Assembly (NCBI RefSeq): GCF_006538885.1
Contig: NZ_BJLY01000001.1
Location: 496,001-560,000, forward strand
From: Gluconobacter roseus NBRC 3990
GTDB lineage: Bacteria; Pseudomonadota; Alphaproteobacteria; Acetobacterales; Acetobacteraceae
Reading direction: 5' to 3'
Length of the DNA: 64,000 nucleotides
The translations under genes and the position numbers were made by a program. The notes below the pieces were generated by a model, which saw only the letters and a program-made list of their open reading frames with translations, was not told the DNA's origin and ran no database searches. Positions 36,728 through 46,755 of the stretch are shown here, piece by piece. Every line of letters begins with the position of its first letter. The stretch's first letter is position 1.

Positions 36728-38119
36728 ATGCACCCCTCGAGCCAGACCCCGACGTCCACCAACACGATGTCCTGGTCTCCTGCAAGCTGGCGTTCCCGTC
36801 CCATCGTCCAGGCTCCATCCTATACGGATGAAGCGGCGCTTGCTGCTGTCGAAGCTCGTCTGCATCGATACCCCCCATTGGTTTTTGCGGGTGAAGCCCG
36901 CCGCCTCAAGACGCGCCTGGCCGCTGCATCGCGCGGAGAGGCCTTCGTCCTGCAGGGCGGTGCCTGCGCCGAGAGCTTCGACGAGTTCACCGCCGACATC
37001 GTGCGCGACACGTTCCGCGTCCTGCTCCAGATGGCTGTTGTCCTGACCTTCGCCGCCAAGGTGCCGGTCGTGAAGATCGGCCGTATGGCAGGCCAGTACG
37101 CCAAGCCGCGCTCGTCCAATACCGAGACGATCGATGGCGTGACGCTGCCCTGCTATCGCGGTGACATCATCAACGGTCCCGAGTTCACGCCCGAGGCCCG
37201 TATTCCCGATCCCGCCCGTATGGAGACCGGATATTTCCAGTCCGCCGGCGTGATGAACCTGCTGCGTGCCTTCGCACATGGCGGTTATGCCAACCTGCAT
37301 CAGGTCCATAGCTGGAATCTCGGCTTCGTCGAGCGTTCCCCGCTGGCAGCCCGCTATCAGGATCTGGCCCATCGCATCGACGAGACGCTGTCGTTCCTCC
37401 GTGCCTGCGGTTTTGACGGTTCGGCCTCGCAGATCGACGAGACGGAATTCTACACGTCCCACGAAGCCCTGCTGCTGCCCTACGAACAGGCCCTGACCCG
37501 CGTGGACAGCACGAGCGGCGATTACTACGACTGCTCGGCGCATTTCCTGTGGATCGGTGACCGTACCCGCCAGCCGGACGGCGCGCATGTCGAGTTCCTG
37601 CGTGGCGTACAGAACCCGATCGGCATCAAGGTCGGCCCGACCACGACGGTTGCGGATCTCGAGAAGCTGCTCGAAATCCTGAATCCCAAGGATGAAGCCG
37701 GCCGTATCACGCTGATTTCGCGCATGGGCAAGGACAAGGTCCGCGATCACCTGCCGCCGCTGCTCGATGCCGTGAACCGCACCGGCCGCACCGTGACCTG
37801 GCTGTGCGATCCGATGCACGGCAACACCACGACCACGGCCAGCAAGATCAAGACCCGCTCCTTCGATAATATCCTCGGAGAAGTGCTCGGCTTCTTTGAT
37901 GTGTTCGAGGCCATTGGCCGCCGTCCGGGCGGGATCCATCTTGAAATGACGGGTCAGGACGTTACGGAATGTATCGGCGGCGCACAGTGTCTCACCGAGG
38001 ATGATCTGGGCGGCCGCTATGAAACATTCTGTGATCCGCGCCTTAATGCGGAACAGTCACTTGAAATGGCCTTCCTTCTTGCTCAGGAATTGACGGGACG
38101 AGCAGGAAAGAAAGAATGA
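36728..38119 (+). CDS. aroG: Class II 3-deoxy-7-phosphoheptulonate synthase (DAHP synthase)
   Basis: Condenses phosphoenolpyruvate with erythrose-4-phosphate, the first step of the shikimate pathway. The 463-residue plant-type (class II) enzyme shows [33 protein letters not shown]-region equivalent [26 protein letters not shown], and [10 protein letters not shown] with metal-binding residues. GGAGG lies 7 nt before the ATG. Its stop overlaps pncB (ATGA). Class II enzymes are unrelated in sequence to AroF/G/H of E. coli, so the symbol is by function. Confidence 0.95.
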   Translation: MHPSSQTPTSTNTMSWSPASWRSRPIVQAPSYTDEAALAAVEARLHRYPPLVFAGEARRLKTRLAAASRGEAFVLQGGACAESFDEFTADIVRDTFRVLLQMAVVLTFAAKVPVVKIGRMAGQYAKPRSSNTETIDGVTLPCYRGDIINGPEFTPEARIPDPARMETGYFQSAGVMNLLRAFAHGGYANLHQVHSWNLGFVERSPLAARYQDLAHRIDETLSFLRACGFDGSASQIDETEFYTSHEALLLPYEQALTRVDSTSGDYYDCSAHFLWIGDRTRQPDGAHVEFLRGVQNPIGIKVGPTTTVADLEKLLEILNPKDEAGRITLISRMGKDKVRDHLPPLLDAVNRTGRTVTWLCDPMHGNTTTTASKIKTRSFDNILGEVLGFFDVFEAIGRRPGGIHLEMTGQDVTECIGGAQCLTEDDLGGRYETFCDPRLNAEQSLEMAFLLAQELTGRAGKKE

Positions 38120-39318
38120 CCGCTTCCGATCCCCAGAATTCTCCTCAGGCCGCACTTCGGCGCGCGCTTGGAACACTCGGCCCGCTGGACGAGAAAACCA
38201 TCGAAGCGCGAACGGACGCCTATTTCGGGCGAACGCGGCACATCGTGGAGCATTTCGGGGATTCCCGCGTCACCTATGCGGTGTTCATCCGCCGTCCGGT
38301 GATCGCGGCCTGCGGACTGGTCGTGCAGTGGCTGAAGAACGTGGCGAAGGCCCAGGGCTTCGATCTGCACTGCCGGGAAATGTACGCCGAGGGCGAATGG
38401 GTCGGCGCGGGTGAACCGTTGCTGTACCTGACCGGCAGCTTTGTCCGACTGGCCCCGCTCGAGACGCTGGTCCTCCAGCGGATCGGCTCCACCTGCGTGG
38501 CGGCCCATAACGCCTATCAGATGGCCATGGCCCTGCCGACCATCCCGTTCCTTGCCATGGATGCCCGGCACTGCGCGGGTTTCGAAATGCAGGAACAGAT
38601 GGCCTATGCCGCAGGTGTTGGCTCCCGCGCAGCGCAGAAGGAAGGGGCCCGCGGTTTCATCGGCAATGCCAATGACGCCACGGCCGGGTTCTTTGGTCTC
38701 GATGCCGGTCTGGGCACGATGCCCCATGCCCTGATCGGCTATGCCGGCTCCACGCTGCGCGCGGCGGAGATGTATGACGAGGTCTATCCGAACGATCCGC
38801 TGACGGTTCTGGTGGATTACTTCGGGCAGGAAATTACGGACGCTCTTGCTGTCTGCCGTCGCTTCCCCGAGCGTGCCGCGAAGGGCCATCTGAGCGTCCG
38901 TCTCGATACACATGGCGGGCGCTTCCTTGAAGGACTGGACCCCCAGACCTCATATGGTGTGCTTGAGCGTCACACGCCCGGCACCATCCGCCGCTACCGT
39001 TCCGATCAGGAACTGCGCGATCTGGTGGGAACGGGTGTGTCGGCCGCAGCCATCTGGCGGATGCGCGAAGCTCTGGATCATGCCGGTTTCCATCATGTGA
39101 AGATCGTCGCATCCTCCGGCTTCAACGTCGCCAAATGCTCGACGATGCGGGACGCTCATGCCCCGATCGACGTGATCGGCAGCGGGTCCTTCATTCCCGA
39201 CCGCTGGTCCGAAACCTATGCAACGGCTGACATCGTGGCCTATGACGGGCAGCCCCGCGTCAAGCTTGGACGCGAATTCCTGCTCCAGAAGGCCCGTGAC
39301 AGCCAGGAGACATCATGA
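38116..39318 (+). CDS. pncB: Nicotinate phosphoribosyltransferase
   Basis: Makes nicotinate mononucleotide from nicotinate and PRPP, in NAD salvage. The 400-residue type II phosphoribosyltransferase shows [49 protein letters not shown] in part, [12 protein letters not shown] (phosphate contact with the phosphorylatable His), and [10 protein letters not shown]. It sits between overlapping genes on both sides. The pairing with the DAHP synthase gene has no obvious biochemical link beyond PEP/PRPP central metabolism. Confidence 0.9.
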   Translation: MTASDPQNSPQAALRRALGTLGPLDEKTIEARTDAYFGRTRHIVEHFGDSRVTYAVFIRRPVIAACGLVVQWLKNVAKAQGFDLHCREMYAEGEWVGAGEPLLYLTGSFVRLAPLETLVLQRIGSTCVAAHNAYQMAMALPTIPFLAMDARHCAGFEMQEQMAYAAGVGSRAAQKEGARGFIGNANDATAGFFGLDAGLGTMPHALIGYAGSTLRAAEMYDEVYPNDPLTVLVDYFGQEITDALAVCRRFPERAAKGHLSVRLDTHGGRFLEGLDPQTSYGVLERHTPGTIRRYRSDQELRDLVGTGVSAAAIWRMREALDHAGFHHVKIVASSGFNVAKCSTMRDAHAPIDVIGSGSFIPDRWSETYATADIVAYDGQPRVKLGREFLLQKARDSQETS

Positions 39319-39779
39319 CCGACGATACGATTGACCCTGTCGAAGGCGCCCCCGAAAACGGCGCACAGCCGGGTTCGTGGAGCGTACGCATCATCGACCT
39401 GTCCGGCGCGTCGGAAGACGAGGACGATACGGTCGAAGTCGTGAAAGACTTCATCGACCTGATGCACGCCAATGCCTATGCCCGCGCCTATGTCCGCGAC
39501 AGCATCGAGCGCTGCCGCACACCGGGCGCGAGCAGCAAGGAAGTTCTCGAAAACTGGTTCGCCTTTGGTGAAAATGCCGAAGTTGTGGATGCCGGTGAAG
39601 ATGGCTGGAAGTCCTCCACGGAGCTTGAAGACTTCGCGGCCACGCCTGCTACGCCGATGGAGCGGGACTGGCGCGCCATTGATCCGCGTCGCCTCGTCGA
39701 TGATGAGGAAATCAATGGTCCGCCGGATGATGATGACGAGGATGATGACGAAAACCGTCACGAAGTGATCCGTCACTGA
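39315..39779 (+). CDS. Hypothetical acidic protein, third gene of the aroG-pncB operon
   Basis: The 154-residue soluble protein is strongly acidic, with a C-terminal run of about 12 Asp/Glu residues before NRHEVIRH. The central part (about 38-75) looks globular and helical (VVKDFIDLMHANAYARAYVRDSIE). I recognise no family. An AGGAG 6 nt before the ATG and a 4-nt overlap with pncB support real translation. A structured, non-T-rich hairpin follows at 39788-39818. Confidence 0.7.
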   Translation: MTDDTIDPVEGAPENGAQPGSWSVRIIDLSGASEDEDDTVEVVKDFIDLMHANAYARAYVRDSIERCRTPGASSKEVLENWFAFGENAEVVDAGEDGWKSSTELEDFAATPATPMERDWRAIDPRRLVDDEEINGPPDDDDEDDDENRHEVIRH

Positions 39780-39878
39780 ACACCCGGTGCAGGGAAGGGG
39801 CATACGCTCCTTCCTGTACGCGGCGCTTCATAAAAACCCGCTCTGGCAACGCGGCGCATCATGCGGCATTAAGGCGTC

Positions 39879-41213
39879 ATGAAACTGCGCTTCGCTCCGT
39901 CCCCCACCGGTTACCTGCATGTTGGTAATGCGCGCCTTGCCGTCGCCAACTTCCTTTTCGCACGCCATAACGGCGCCAAGTTCCTGCTGCGGATCGACGA
40001 TACCGATACCAGCCGTGGCAAGCCCGAATATGAAGAAGCCATCGGCAAGGATCTGTCATGGCTGGGGCTGAAATGGGACGAGTATGTGCGCCAGTCCGAG
40101 CGTCTCGACCGCTATGCCGAAGTCATCGAAAAGCTGAAGGCATCTGGCCGTCTCTATCCCTGTTTCGAGACGGAATATGAGCTGAACGCCAAGCGCGAAG
40201 CCCGCATCCGTGCCGGCAAGGCGCCGATCTATGATCGTGCGATGCTCAAGCTCACCGCCGATCAGCGCGCCCGCGCGGAAGCCAACGGCAAGACGCCGCA
40301 CTGGCGCTTCCGTCTCAGCGATGGCAGCCGCAAGTGGCAGGATCTCGTCATGGACGAGTGCTCCGTCAAGCTGACAGCCATTTCCGATCCGGTTCTGGTG
40401 CGTGGGGATGGGACGATCCTCTACACCCTGGCCTCCGTCATCGACGATCTGGACATGGGCATCACCCATATCGTCCGCGGCGAAGACCATGTGACCAATA
40501 CCGGCGTGCAGATCGACATTGCCGAAGCTCTGGGTGCAAAGCCCGACCATTTCACCTTCGCGCATCTGCCGCTTCTGCTGGACTCCGATGGTGGCAAGCT
40601 GTCCAAGCGGTTTGACTCGCTGGCTCTGAAATCCCTGCGTCAGGATGGGCTGGAGCCGATGTCGATCGTCTCCTATCTTGCCCGCGTGGGCTCCTCGGAT
40701 GATCCGCAGGTCATGACGATGGACGAGGCCATTGCGGCCTATGACATTTCGCATGTCTCAAAGTCGGCCGCTCGTTTCGACATGACGCAGCTTCTCGCCC
40801 TGAACCGGCGTGCGCTGCACAACCTGCCGTTCGAAGCCGCAAAGATCCATCTTCCGCCCGAAGCCGACGAGACGTTCTGGCATGCGGTGCGTGGCAATGT
40901 GGATCTGTCGGCTGAAATTCCGCACTGGTGGGATGTGGTGCATGGCACGATCATTCCGCCGTCCCAGCCCGAAGGCCGTGAGTTTCTTCAGCAGGCCCTC
41001 GACACTCTCCCGGCCGAGCCGTGGGGTGAGGAGACGTGGAAGGACTGGACCAACACACTCAAGGAACAGTCGGGCCGCAAGGGACGCAGCCTGTTCATGC
41101 CGCTGCGTCTCGCTCTGACGGGTGAGGACGCAGGACCGGAACTGCATGTTCTGCTCGGTCTGATGGGCCGTGAGCGGACGGTCGCCCGTCTGCGGGATGC
41201 CATTCAGGCCTGA
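39879..41213 (+). CDS. gltX: Glutamyl-tRNA synthetase
   Basis: Class Ib synthetase with the HIGH-type motif PSPTGYLHVGNAR at residues 7-19 and the KMSKS equivalent KLSKRF near 240; a helical anticodon-binding domain follows. At 444 residues it is shorter than the usual 465-490. Many alphaproteobacteria carry two gltX genes, one of which may charge tRNA(Gln) for the transamidation route. Which type this is cannot be fixed without the second copy. AAGG precedes the ATG, and a strong terminator follows. Confidence 0.94.
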   Translation: MKLRFAPSPTGYLHVGNARLAVANFLFARHNGAKFLLRIDDTDTSRGKPEYEEAIGKDLSWLGLKWDEYVRQSERLDRYAEVIEKLKASGRLYPCFETEYELNAKREARIRAGKAPIYDRAMLKLTADQRARAEANGKTPHWRFRLSDGSRKWQDLVMDECSVKLTAISDPVLVRGDGTILYTLASVIDDLDMGITHIVRGEDHVTNTGVQIDIAEALGAKPDHFTFAHLPLLLDSDGGKLSKRFDSLALKSLRQDGLEPMSIVSYLARVGSSDDPQVMTMDEAIAAYDISHVSKSAARFDMTQLLALNRRALHNLPFEAAKIHLPPEADETFWHAVRGNVDLSAEIPHWWDVVHGTIIPPSQPEGREFLQQALDTLPAEPWGEETWKDWTNTLKEQSGRKGRSLFMPLRLALTGEDAGPELHVLLGLMGRERTVARLRDAIQA

Positions 41214-41219
41214 AATCAT

Positions 41220-41255
41220 GTCCGTCGTGCCAGTACGGCACGACGGACCGTTTTT
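41220..41255 (+). terminator. Rho-independent terminator after gltX
   Basis: Perfect 12-bp stem GTCCGTCGTGCC / GGCACGACGGAC with a 5-nt loop, then five T. It abuts the convergent epimerase-like gene. Confidence 0.92.
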
Positions 41256-42139
41256 CAGATGGTTTTGACGGACCAGAATGCCGTCCATTTCTCGCCGGGC
41301 TTCAGATGAAGCAGGCCGGGTTTATGTGAAAAATCACCCGTAAAGCCAGCCGGCGTCGTGTAGCCGTACCAAGGCTCGATACACAGGAACTCCGCGCCCG
41401 GCTTGGCCCATAGGCCCAGTTCGCGAAATCCACCCCAGGCCACACGGATGCCGTGCCCGTCCGGTCCGGTCATGTCCAGCGATCGGCTCTCCGGGCGGTC
41501 CATGATGATCGCGTCCTTCTCGAAAAGCGCATCGCGCAGTTCAAGGATGTTTTCCCGGACAGGCGTGCGGAACTTCTCATGCAGAAGCATCCCGTCAGCA
41601 TCGATCCGGCGTATGGGCAGCGGCTCGTCATATTCGAAGAGCAATCTGTAGCTGTCTTTCGCCACACCGTCTTTCAACGGCCAGCGAAAGGCCGGATGCG
41701 CCCCGAGCGAGGCATGAAGCGTCGCCGTGTCGGACGGATTGTGCAGGTGATAAGAGACACGCAGCGTCTCGTTCTCGATGAGATAGACCACCCTCAGCCG
41801 GAAAGCGGCCGGAAAGGCAGCGCGGGTTTCCGCATCGTCTACCAGTTCAAGTGTGCAGCTATCCACGTCCTGCGCAATCCAGCGGAAGCTGCGGTTCCGG
41901 GCAAATCCGTGCCGTCCGAGATGGACAGGCTTGTCATCCAGTGTGGAAGCATCGTCCGGCAGCGTTCCCACGATCGGGAACAGGATCGGGGAGTGCTTCG
42001 GCCAGGCCGGTCCGCCTTCCCAGAGCAGCACATCATTACCCCGGCTGAGTGCGACCAGTTCGGCGCCGTGGCTTTTGACCGAAGCCTTCAGCAGGCCGGT
42101 GCCGAAATCATGTCTGTCATCCGTCATGTGGTCAGTCAT
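41255..42139 (-). CDS. Aldose 1-epimerase family protein
   Basis: From the ATG at 42139, preceded by AGGAG, the product is 294 residues. It has the beta-sandwich pattern of the galactose mutarotase superfamily: SHGAELVALSRGNDVLLWEG near the N-terminus, PILFPIVGTLP, HGFARNRSF with a catalytic-type His, SLGAHPAFRWPL, and an acidic ECxEPW-like LCIEPWYGY near the end. It belongs with YeaD/LacX-like epimerases, so the exact sugar is uncertain. It overlaps the upstream channel gene by 8 nt. Confidence 0.88.
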   Translation of the reverse strand: MTDHMTDDRHDFGTGLLKASVKSHGAELVALSRGNDVLLWEGGPAWPKHSPILFPIVGTLPDDASTLDDKPVHLGRHGFARNRSFRWIAQDVDSCTLELVDDAETRAAFPAAFRLRVVYLIENETLRVSYHLHNPSDTATLHASLGAHPAFRWPLKDGVAKDSYRLLFEYDEPLPIRRIDADGMLLHEKFRTPVRENILELRDALFEKDAIIMDRPESRSLDMTGPDGHGIRVAWGGFRELGLWAKPGAEFLCIEPWYGYTTPAGFTGDFSHKPGLLHLKPGEKWTAFWSVKTI

Positions 42140-43133
42140 GGGATGTCTCCTGTTCAGGTGCCACGGGCATATCGCCCGGCTCGGTCGTATGGAAGCGACG
42201 GAAATCGACTTCCACCCGACCATCCGGACGATTCTGGATCATATCCGAAAAACGGTAGCCGTGTTTGACATGTCCGATCTCATAGGCGTGACGGGCGAAA
42301 ACGGTCTGGGAGGAAATCTCGTCCGTACCGTCCATTGTGATAATGATTTCCGCGTTCTGGCCGATCAGCGTCTCCGCAGTGAGGCCGTAGAGCGGGCTGT
42401 GCTCGTCGATCAAATGGGTCGCGTTCAGGCTGATCCGGAAGATCGGCATGTGGGACTGCACCAGCGTCAGCCGGTCAAAGCGGCGCACCAGACGCCCGCG
42501 CTCATCGGGCATCAGCCGCGTCAGGGTCATTTCGATATTGGCCGAGAGGATCAGCGTGCGGCGCTGGTTGGCCAGGCGGATCGTCAGCGTCGGGATCACG
42601 TCGTCATAGGAGACGACCGCCACATGGCTGAACAGCACCCGTGCGCGGGGACGGGAGAAACGGGCAAACACCAGCCCCGTCGCCAGGGCATTGAGCATCA
42701 TGCCGGCCAGAACTTCAAAAGAGACGATCGTGTTCGTTAGCCGCCCGACAGGGGCCATGGTGCCGTAACCGACGGTCGAAATGGTTTGCACGCTAAAGAA
42801 AACATCATCCAGGAAGTCGCCATGAGGCACTCCGCTTACGCTGTGCGGAATGAGGTAATACAGCAGCGCGAAGGCGACATTGATGACCAGATACAGACCC
42901 ATGGATGCCCAGAAGAAGGCAAACCAGCTCATGGTCATCAGGGTATGGTAAAGGTCTCCGAAAATCCCCGCATCCAGACCGGTCCGGATGATGTCGCTCC
43001 GGCCGTTCTCTTCAAGGACATGCGCCCGGATCTTGTTGACGGTCTCGACGACCGTTTCGTGCGTCTCCGGATGGACTGGCGCTCCAGGATCAGGTCGGGC
43101 TTCCATCCGTTTCCTGTGACGCCAGTGGATCAT
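42132..43133 (-). CDS. Inward-rectifier-type potassium channel (KirBac-like)
   Basis: The 333-residue protein has two membrane helices around a pore loop with the K+ selectivity filter TVGYGT (about 120-125). The inner helix continues with FEVLAGMMLNALATGLVFARFSRP in part, and a cytoplasmic beta-rich immunoglobulin-like domain of about 170 residues follows (RLANQRRTLILSANIEMTL ... IIITMDGTDEISSQTVFARHAY). That is the architecture of prokaryotic Kir channels. AGGAG precedes the ATG. It lies 4 nt after trmJ in the cysS operon. Confidence 0.92.
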   Translation of the reverse strand: MIHWRHRKRMEARPDPGAPVHPETHETVVETVNKIRAHVLEENGRSDIIRTGLDAGIFGDLYHTLMTMSWFAFFWASMGLYLVINVAFALLYYLIPHSVSGVPHGDFLDDVFFSVQTISTVGYGTMAPVGRLTNTIVSFEVLAGMMLNALATGLVFARFSRPRARVLFSHVAVVSYDDVIPTLTIRLANQRRTLILSANIEMTLTRLMPDERGRLVRRFDRLTLVQSHMPIFRISLNATHLIDEHSPLYGLTAETLIGQNAEIIITMDGTDEISSQTVFARHAYEIGHVKHGYRFSDMIQNRPDGRVEVDFRRFHTTEPGDMPVAPEQETSHD

Positions 43134-43137
43134 GGGA

Positions 43138-43914
43138 TCAGCTCCTGTTCCTGCGGGCGTTGCTCAGTTCACTAACCACGCCATGAAGGGTGCGAAGTTC
43201 CTGTTCCGTCACTTCGCCTCGGGTGAAGAAATGACGCAGGTTCCGCACCATGCCGGGGCGTTTCTGCTCATTTCGAAGGAAATTCGTCTCATCCAGATCG
43301 CGGATGAGATGGGACATGAAATTGTCCATCTCGCCCTTCGTCGCCACATGCGTCTCATTGGTCATGAGTTCGCGCGGCGGCGTCATGTCCTCGGTCAGGA
43401 ACCACTCATAGGCCATGATCAGCACGGCCTGTGCGAGGTTCAGGGACATGAATTTCGGGTTGAGCGGATAGCGGACCAGCGTATCGGCGCGGGCCATGTC
43501 CTCGTTGTCCAGCCCGGCGCGCTCGGGGCCGAACAGGATACCGGTGCGCAGACCACGATTGGACGCAACGCGCAGTTCGGCCGCGGCTCCGCGCGCGGTC
43601 ATGACCGGCTTGACCACATGGCGCGGGCGCGGGCAGGTCGCGAAAATGCGGTGCAGGTCCGCAACCGCATCATCCACGGTCTCAAACACCTGGGCCGCAT
43701 CCAGAATCCGGTCCGCGCCCGACGACGCATACCAGGCGCGTTCCTGCGGCCAGCCGTCACGTGGCGCCACGATGCGAAGATGAAACAGGCCGCCGTTTGC
43801 CATGGCGCGCGCGGTTGTGCCGATGTTTTCGGCAAGCTGCGGGCGCACCAGGATCACGACCGGATCGAAATCACCGATAGGGCCGATATTCGCCCCGCCG
43901 TCACGTCCGGTCAT
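43138..43914 (-). CDS. trmJ: tRNA (cytidine/uridine-2'-O-)-methyltransferase, TrmJ family
   Basis: SPOUT-fold methyltransferase that modifies the 2'-OH at position 32 of several tRNAs in the E. coli paradigm. It is 258 residues from the ATG at 43914 (GGAAGG 8 nt upstream); an ATG at 43932 overlaps cysS. Landmarks are VRPQLAENIGTTARAMANGG, ILFGPERAGLDNEDM and the knot region YPLNPKFMSLNLAQAVLIMAYE in part. An extra C-terminal helical part ends in basic residues. It starts immediately after cysS. Confidence 0.9.
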   Translation of the reverse strand: MTGRDGGANIGPIGDFDPVVILVRPQLAENIGTTARAMANGGLFHLRIVAPRDGWPQERAWYASSGADRILDAAQVFETVDDAVADLHRIFATCPRPRHVVKPVMTARGAAAELRVASNRGLRTGILFGPERAGLDNEDMARADTLVRYPLNPKFMSLNLAQAVLIMAYEWFLTEDMTPPRELMTNETHVATKGEMDNFMSHLIRDLDETNFLRNEQKRPGMVRNLRHFFTRGEVTEQELRTLHGVVSELSNARRNRS

Positions 43915-43916
43915 TG

Positions 43917-45275
43917 TTACGCCTTCCGCCATGTTGTGCCACCAGGGCCATCTTCAAGAGTGATGCCAGCGGCTGAAAGCTGCGCACGGATGGCATCGGC
44001 ACGGGCGAAATCGCGGGATTTGCGGGCTGCAAGGCGTTCTTCAATCAGCTTTTCAATGGCGCCGGCATCCACACCGGACTGGAACCACTCGGCAGGCGTG
44101 ACATTGAACAGGCCCAGCAGCTTTCCGGCGGCCAGCAGGCTGGAGGCCGCGTCCTGATCGCCCTGCATGGCGGCATCCGCCAGCGGGTGAAGGGCGGCAA
44201 TGGCCAGCGGCGTGTTTAGGTCATCGCACAGGGCGTCCATGACCGCAGCGGGGACGGCGGCGCCGGGCTGTGCGTTTCCGCGTTCAAGGGCGCGGTACAG
44301 CCGGTCCAGAACCCGGCGTGCTTCTTCAAGCTTTTCCCAGCTGAAATCCAGCGTGGAGCGGTAATGCGCACCCAGATAGAGCAGGCGCAGCGGCTCGGCG
44401 GGCGAGCGGTCCAGCACTTCGCGGATCGTGAAGAAATTGCCGAGCGATTTTGACATTTTCTCGCCGTTCGACAGCAGCATCCCGTTATGGACCCAGTGCG
44501 TGGCGAACTTGCCATGCGGGTAGCAGCACATGGACTGCGCGCGTTCGTTCTCATGATGCGGGAACAGCAGATCGTCGCCACCACCATGAATGTCGAAGCT
44601 CTCGCCCAGATAACGGTGCGACATGGCCGAGCATTCGATATGCCAGCCCGGACGTCCACGCCCATACGGACTGTCCCAGCCCGGCAGATCCGGCTCGGAC
44701 GGCTTCCACAGTACGAAATCGCCCGGATCACGTTTGTATGGCGCGACTTCAACACGCGCACCCGCAATCATGTCATCCAGCGAACGCCCCGAAAGCGCAC
44801 CATAGGACGGGAAATTGCGTACTGCGAACAGGACATGCCCCTCGGCTTCATAGGCATGTCCGTTTTCGATCAGGCGCGCGATCATTTCCAGCATGTCGTC
44901 GATATGATGGGTCGCGCGCGGCTCGATATCGGGCGGCAGAATGAAGAGTGACGCGAGATCTTCATGAAAGGCCTGCGTCGTACGCTCGGTCAGGGCGGAA
45001 ATGTCCTCCCCGTTCTCTTTGGCGCGTGCGTTGATCTTGTCGTCTACGTCGGTCACGTTGCGGACATAGGTCACGCGCGGATACATCGTGCGCAGCAGGC
45101 GGATGAGGACATCCGCGCACATCATGGCGCGCAGATTGCCCAGATGCGCGCGGTCATAGACGGTCGGTCCACAGAAATAGACGCGCACATTCGCAGGATC
45201 GAGGGGCGTAAACGGTCGCTTTTCGCGAAGATGGGTATCGTGCAGGCGCAGCACGTTTGCAGCAGGATCGGCCAT
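43917..45275 (-). CDS. cysS: Cysteinyl-tRNA synthetase
   Basis: Class Ia synthetase. From the ATG at 45275 it has 452 residues, with zinc ligand C in YFCGPTVYDRAHLGNLR (HIGH equivalent HLGN), WHIECSAMSHRYLG with further zinc ligands, HGGGDDLLFPHHENERAQ, and the KMSKS motif KMSKSLGNF. A more upstream in-frame ATG (45362) would overlap the divergent MATE gene and adds a non-conserved stretch. The ribosome-binding site is weak. It is first in cysS-trmJ-kir-epimerase. Confidence 0.96.
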   Translation of the reverse strand: MADPAANVLRLHDTHLREKRPFTPLDPANVRVYFCGPTVYDRAHLGNLRAMMCADVLIRLLRTMYPRVTYVRNVTDVDDKINARAKENGEDISALTERTTQAFHEDLASLFILPPDIEPRATHHIDDMLEMIARLIENGHAYEAEGHVLFAVRNFPSYGALSGRSLDDMIAGARVEVAPYKRDPGDFVLWKPSEPDLPGWDSPYGRGRPGWHIECSAMSHRYLGESFDIHGGGDDLLFPHHENERAQSMCCYPHGKFATHWVHNGMLLSNGEKMSKSLGNFFTIREVLDRSPAEPLRLLYLGAHYRSTLDFSWEKLEEARRVLDRLYRALERGNAQPGAAVPAAVMDALCDDLNTPLAIAALHPLADAAMQGDQDAASSLLAAGKLLGLFNVTPAEWFQSGVDAGAIEKLIEERLAARKSRDFARADAIRAQLSAAGITLEDGPGGTTWRKA

Positions 45276-45360
45276 ATGCCGATCAATGCGCCAGCCTTGG
45301 TTCAGGTGCAACAGCCTTGTTGCTCTTGTCGGCGCGTTTGGCCCCTGTAATAGGGGGCGC

Positions 45361-46755
45361 ATGAGCAGTGCCCTTTCCAGTCCGCCGACCGATCCGACAA
45401 CCCAGCGCAGTCACGCGCTGGCCCTTCTGCGGGTTGCCCTGCCGCTGGCCCTGTCGCAGCTCTCCGAAATGGCCATGGGGGTGACCGACACGATTCTGCT
45501 CGGTGGCCTTGGCGTGACGGAGGTTGCCATTGGCGGTCTGTCGAGCACGTTCTTTTTCACGACGATGGTGACGTTCCAGGCCATTCTCGGTGGGGCAGGA
45601 GTGCTTCTGTCACACGGGCGCGGGGCTCAGGATCATGGACAGGCGTCCCATGACGGTCGCAGCGTCATGAGTGCCACGGTAATGCTGGCCATCGCGGTCT
45701 TCATTCCGTGCGCGCTGCTGTTGGCCTTCTCGAAGACGATCTTCGGTGCCATCGGTGAGCCTGCCGAGGTTGTCACACATGGCAGCCGTTTCATCGACAT
45801 CCTGCTGCTGTCGCTTCTGCCTGATCTTGCCATCATCGGCGTTCTGCGGGTGGCGCTTCCGGCGCTTGGGGCGGAGACGCTGCTGCTCTGGATCATGCCC
45901 GCCATGGCGGTTTGCAACGGTCTGACCAACGCTGCCCTGATCCATGGCTGGGCAGGTCTCCCGGCCATGGGACTTTACGGTTCTGCAACCGCCACGACGC
46001 TGACCGGATGGGTCGTCAGTTTCGCGCTGTTCGGATTGTGTCTGACCCATCCGCGCGTTCGTGCCGTGCTGAAGCCCGCCGCCGTGCAGTGGCCTGTTGT
46101 GAAGGAACTTCTGAAGCTTGGCGGCCCGATGATGATGGGAGCGGCCGCAGAAATCCTGATGTTCCAGATCACCAGCCTGCGGGCTGGCGAGCTCGGAACC
46201 CACAGTCTGGCTGCGCATCAGGTGGCGCTGAATGTCAGTTCGCTGCTGTTCATGGTGTGTCTGGCCATCGGGCAGGCGACCAATGTCCGCGTGGCATACT
46301 GGCGTGGTGCGGGCCGTATGGAGCAGAGCCGTCGCGCGGCCCTGACCGGTACGGGCATCGTCCTGATATGGAGTCTCGCCACATCCTCATTGCTGCTGAT
46401 CTGGCCGGAAAAGATCCTGCCACTTTATTTCTCGAATCGCGCCCCCGATCCCGAGACCACGGCACTCGTCGTCATCCTTCTGCGGACCGCCGGGCTCTAT
46501 CAGATCGTGGATGGCCTGCAATGTGTGTTCAGTGGCGCGCTTCGGGGCTGTGGCGATGCCATTACTCCGATGATCATCGCCGTGGCGAGTTACGGTCTGA
46601 TTGGTCTGGTTTTCGGAGGGTGGCTGGCCTTCCACCAGCATGTTGGCGTGGAAGGCCTGTGGATCGGCATGGCGCTGGCGTTGGCCACGACCTGCGTGGC
46701 CTTCGGCATCAGGCTGCTGCGTGTGATGCGCAAGCCCGTTCCTGCCACATCGTGA
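45361..46755 (+). CDS. MATE family multidrug efflux transporter
   Basis: The 464-residue polytopic protein has twelve predicted helices in two MatE repeats. The first helix region has LPLALSQLSEMAMGVTDTILLGGLG and the second repeat LGGPMMMGAAAEILMFQIT with AAHQVALNVSSL. These are NorM/DinF-type features. Na+ or H+ coupling and substrates cannot be read from the sequence. AGGGGGC precedes the ATG at 45361. Its 3' end overlaps the convergent MFS pseudogene by 47 nt. Confidence 0.93.
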   Translation: MSSALSSPPTDPTTQRSHALALLRVALPLALSQLSEMAMGVTDTILLGGLGVTEVAIGGLSSTFFFTTMVTFQAILGGAGVLLSHGRGAQDHGQASHDGRSVMSATVMLAIAVFIPCALLLAFSKTIFGAIGEPAEVVTHGSRFIDILLLSLLPDLAIIGVLRVALPALGAETLLLWIMPAMAVCNGLTNAALIHGWAGLPAMGLYGSATATTLTGWVVSFALFGLCLTHPRVRAVLKPAAVQWPVVKELLKLGGPMMMGAAAEILMFQITSLRAGELGTHSLAAHQVALNVSSLLFMVCLAIGQATNVRVAYWRGAGRMEQSRRAALTGTGIVLIWSLATSSLLLIWPEKILPLYFSNRAPDPETTALVVILLRTAGLYQIVDGLQCVFSGALRGCGDAITPMIIAVASYGLIGLVFGGWLAFHQHVGVEGLWIGMALALATTCVAFGIRLLRVMRKPVPATS

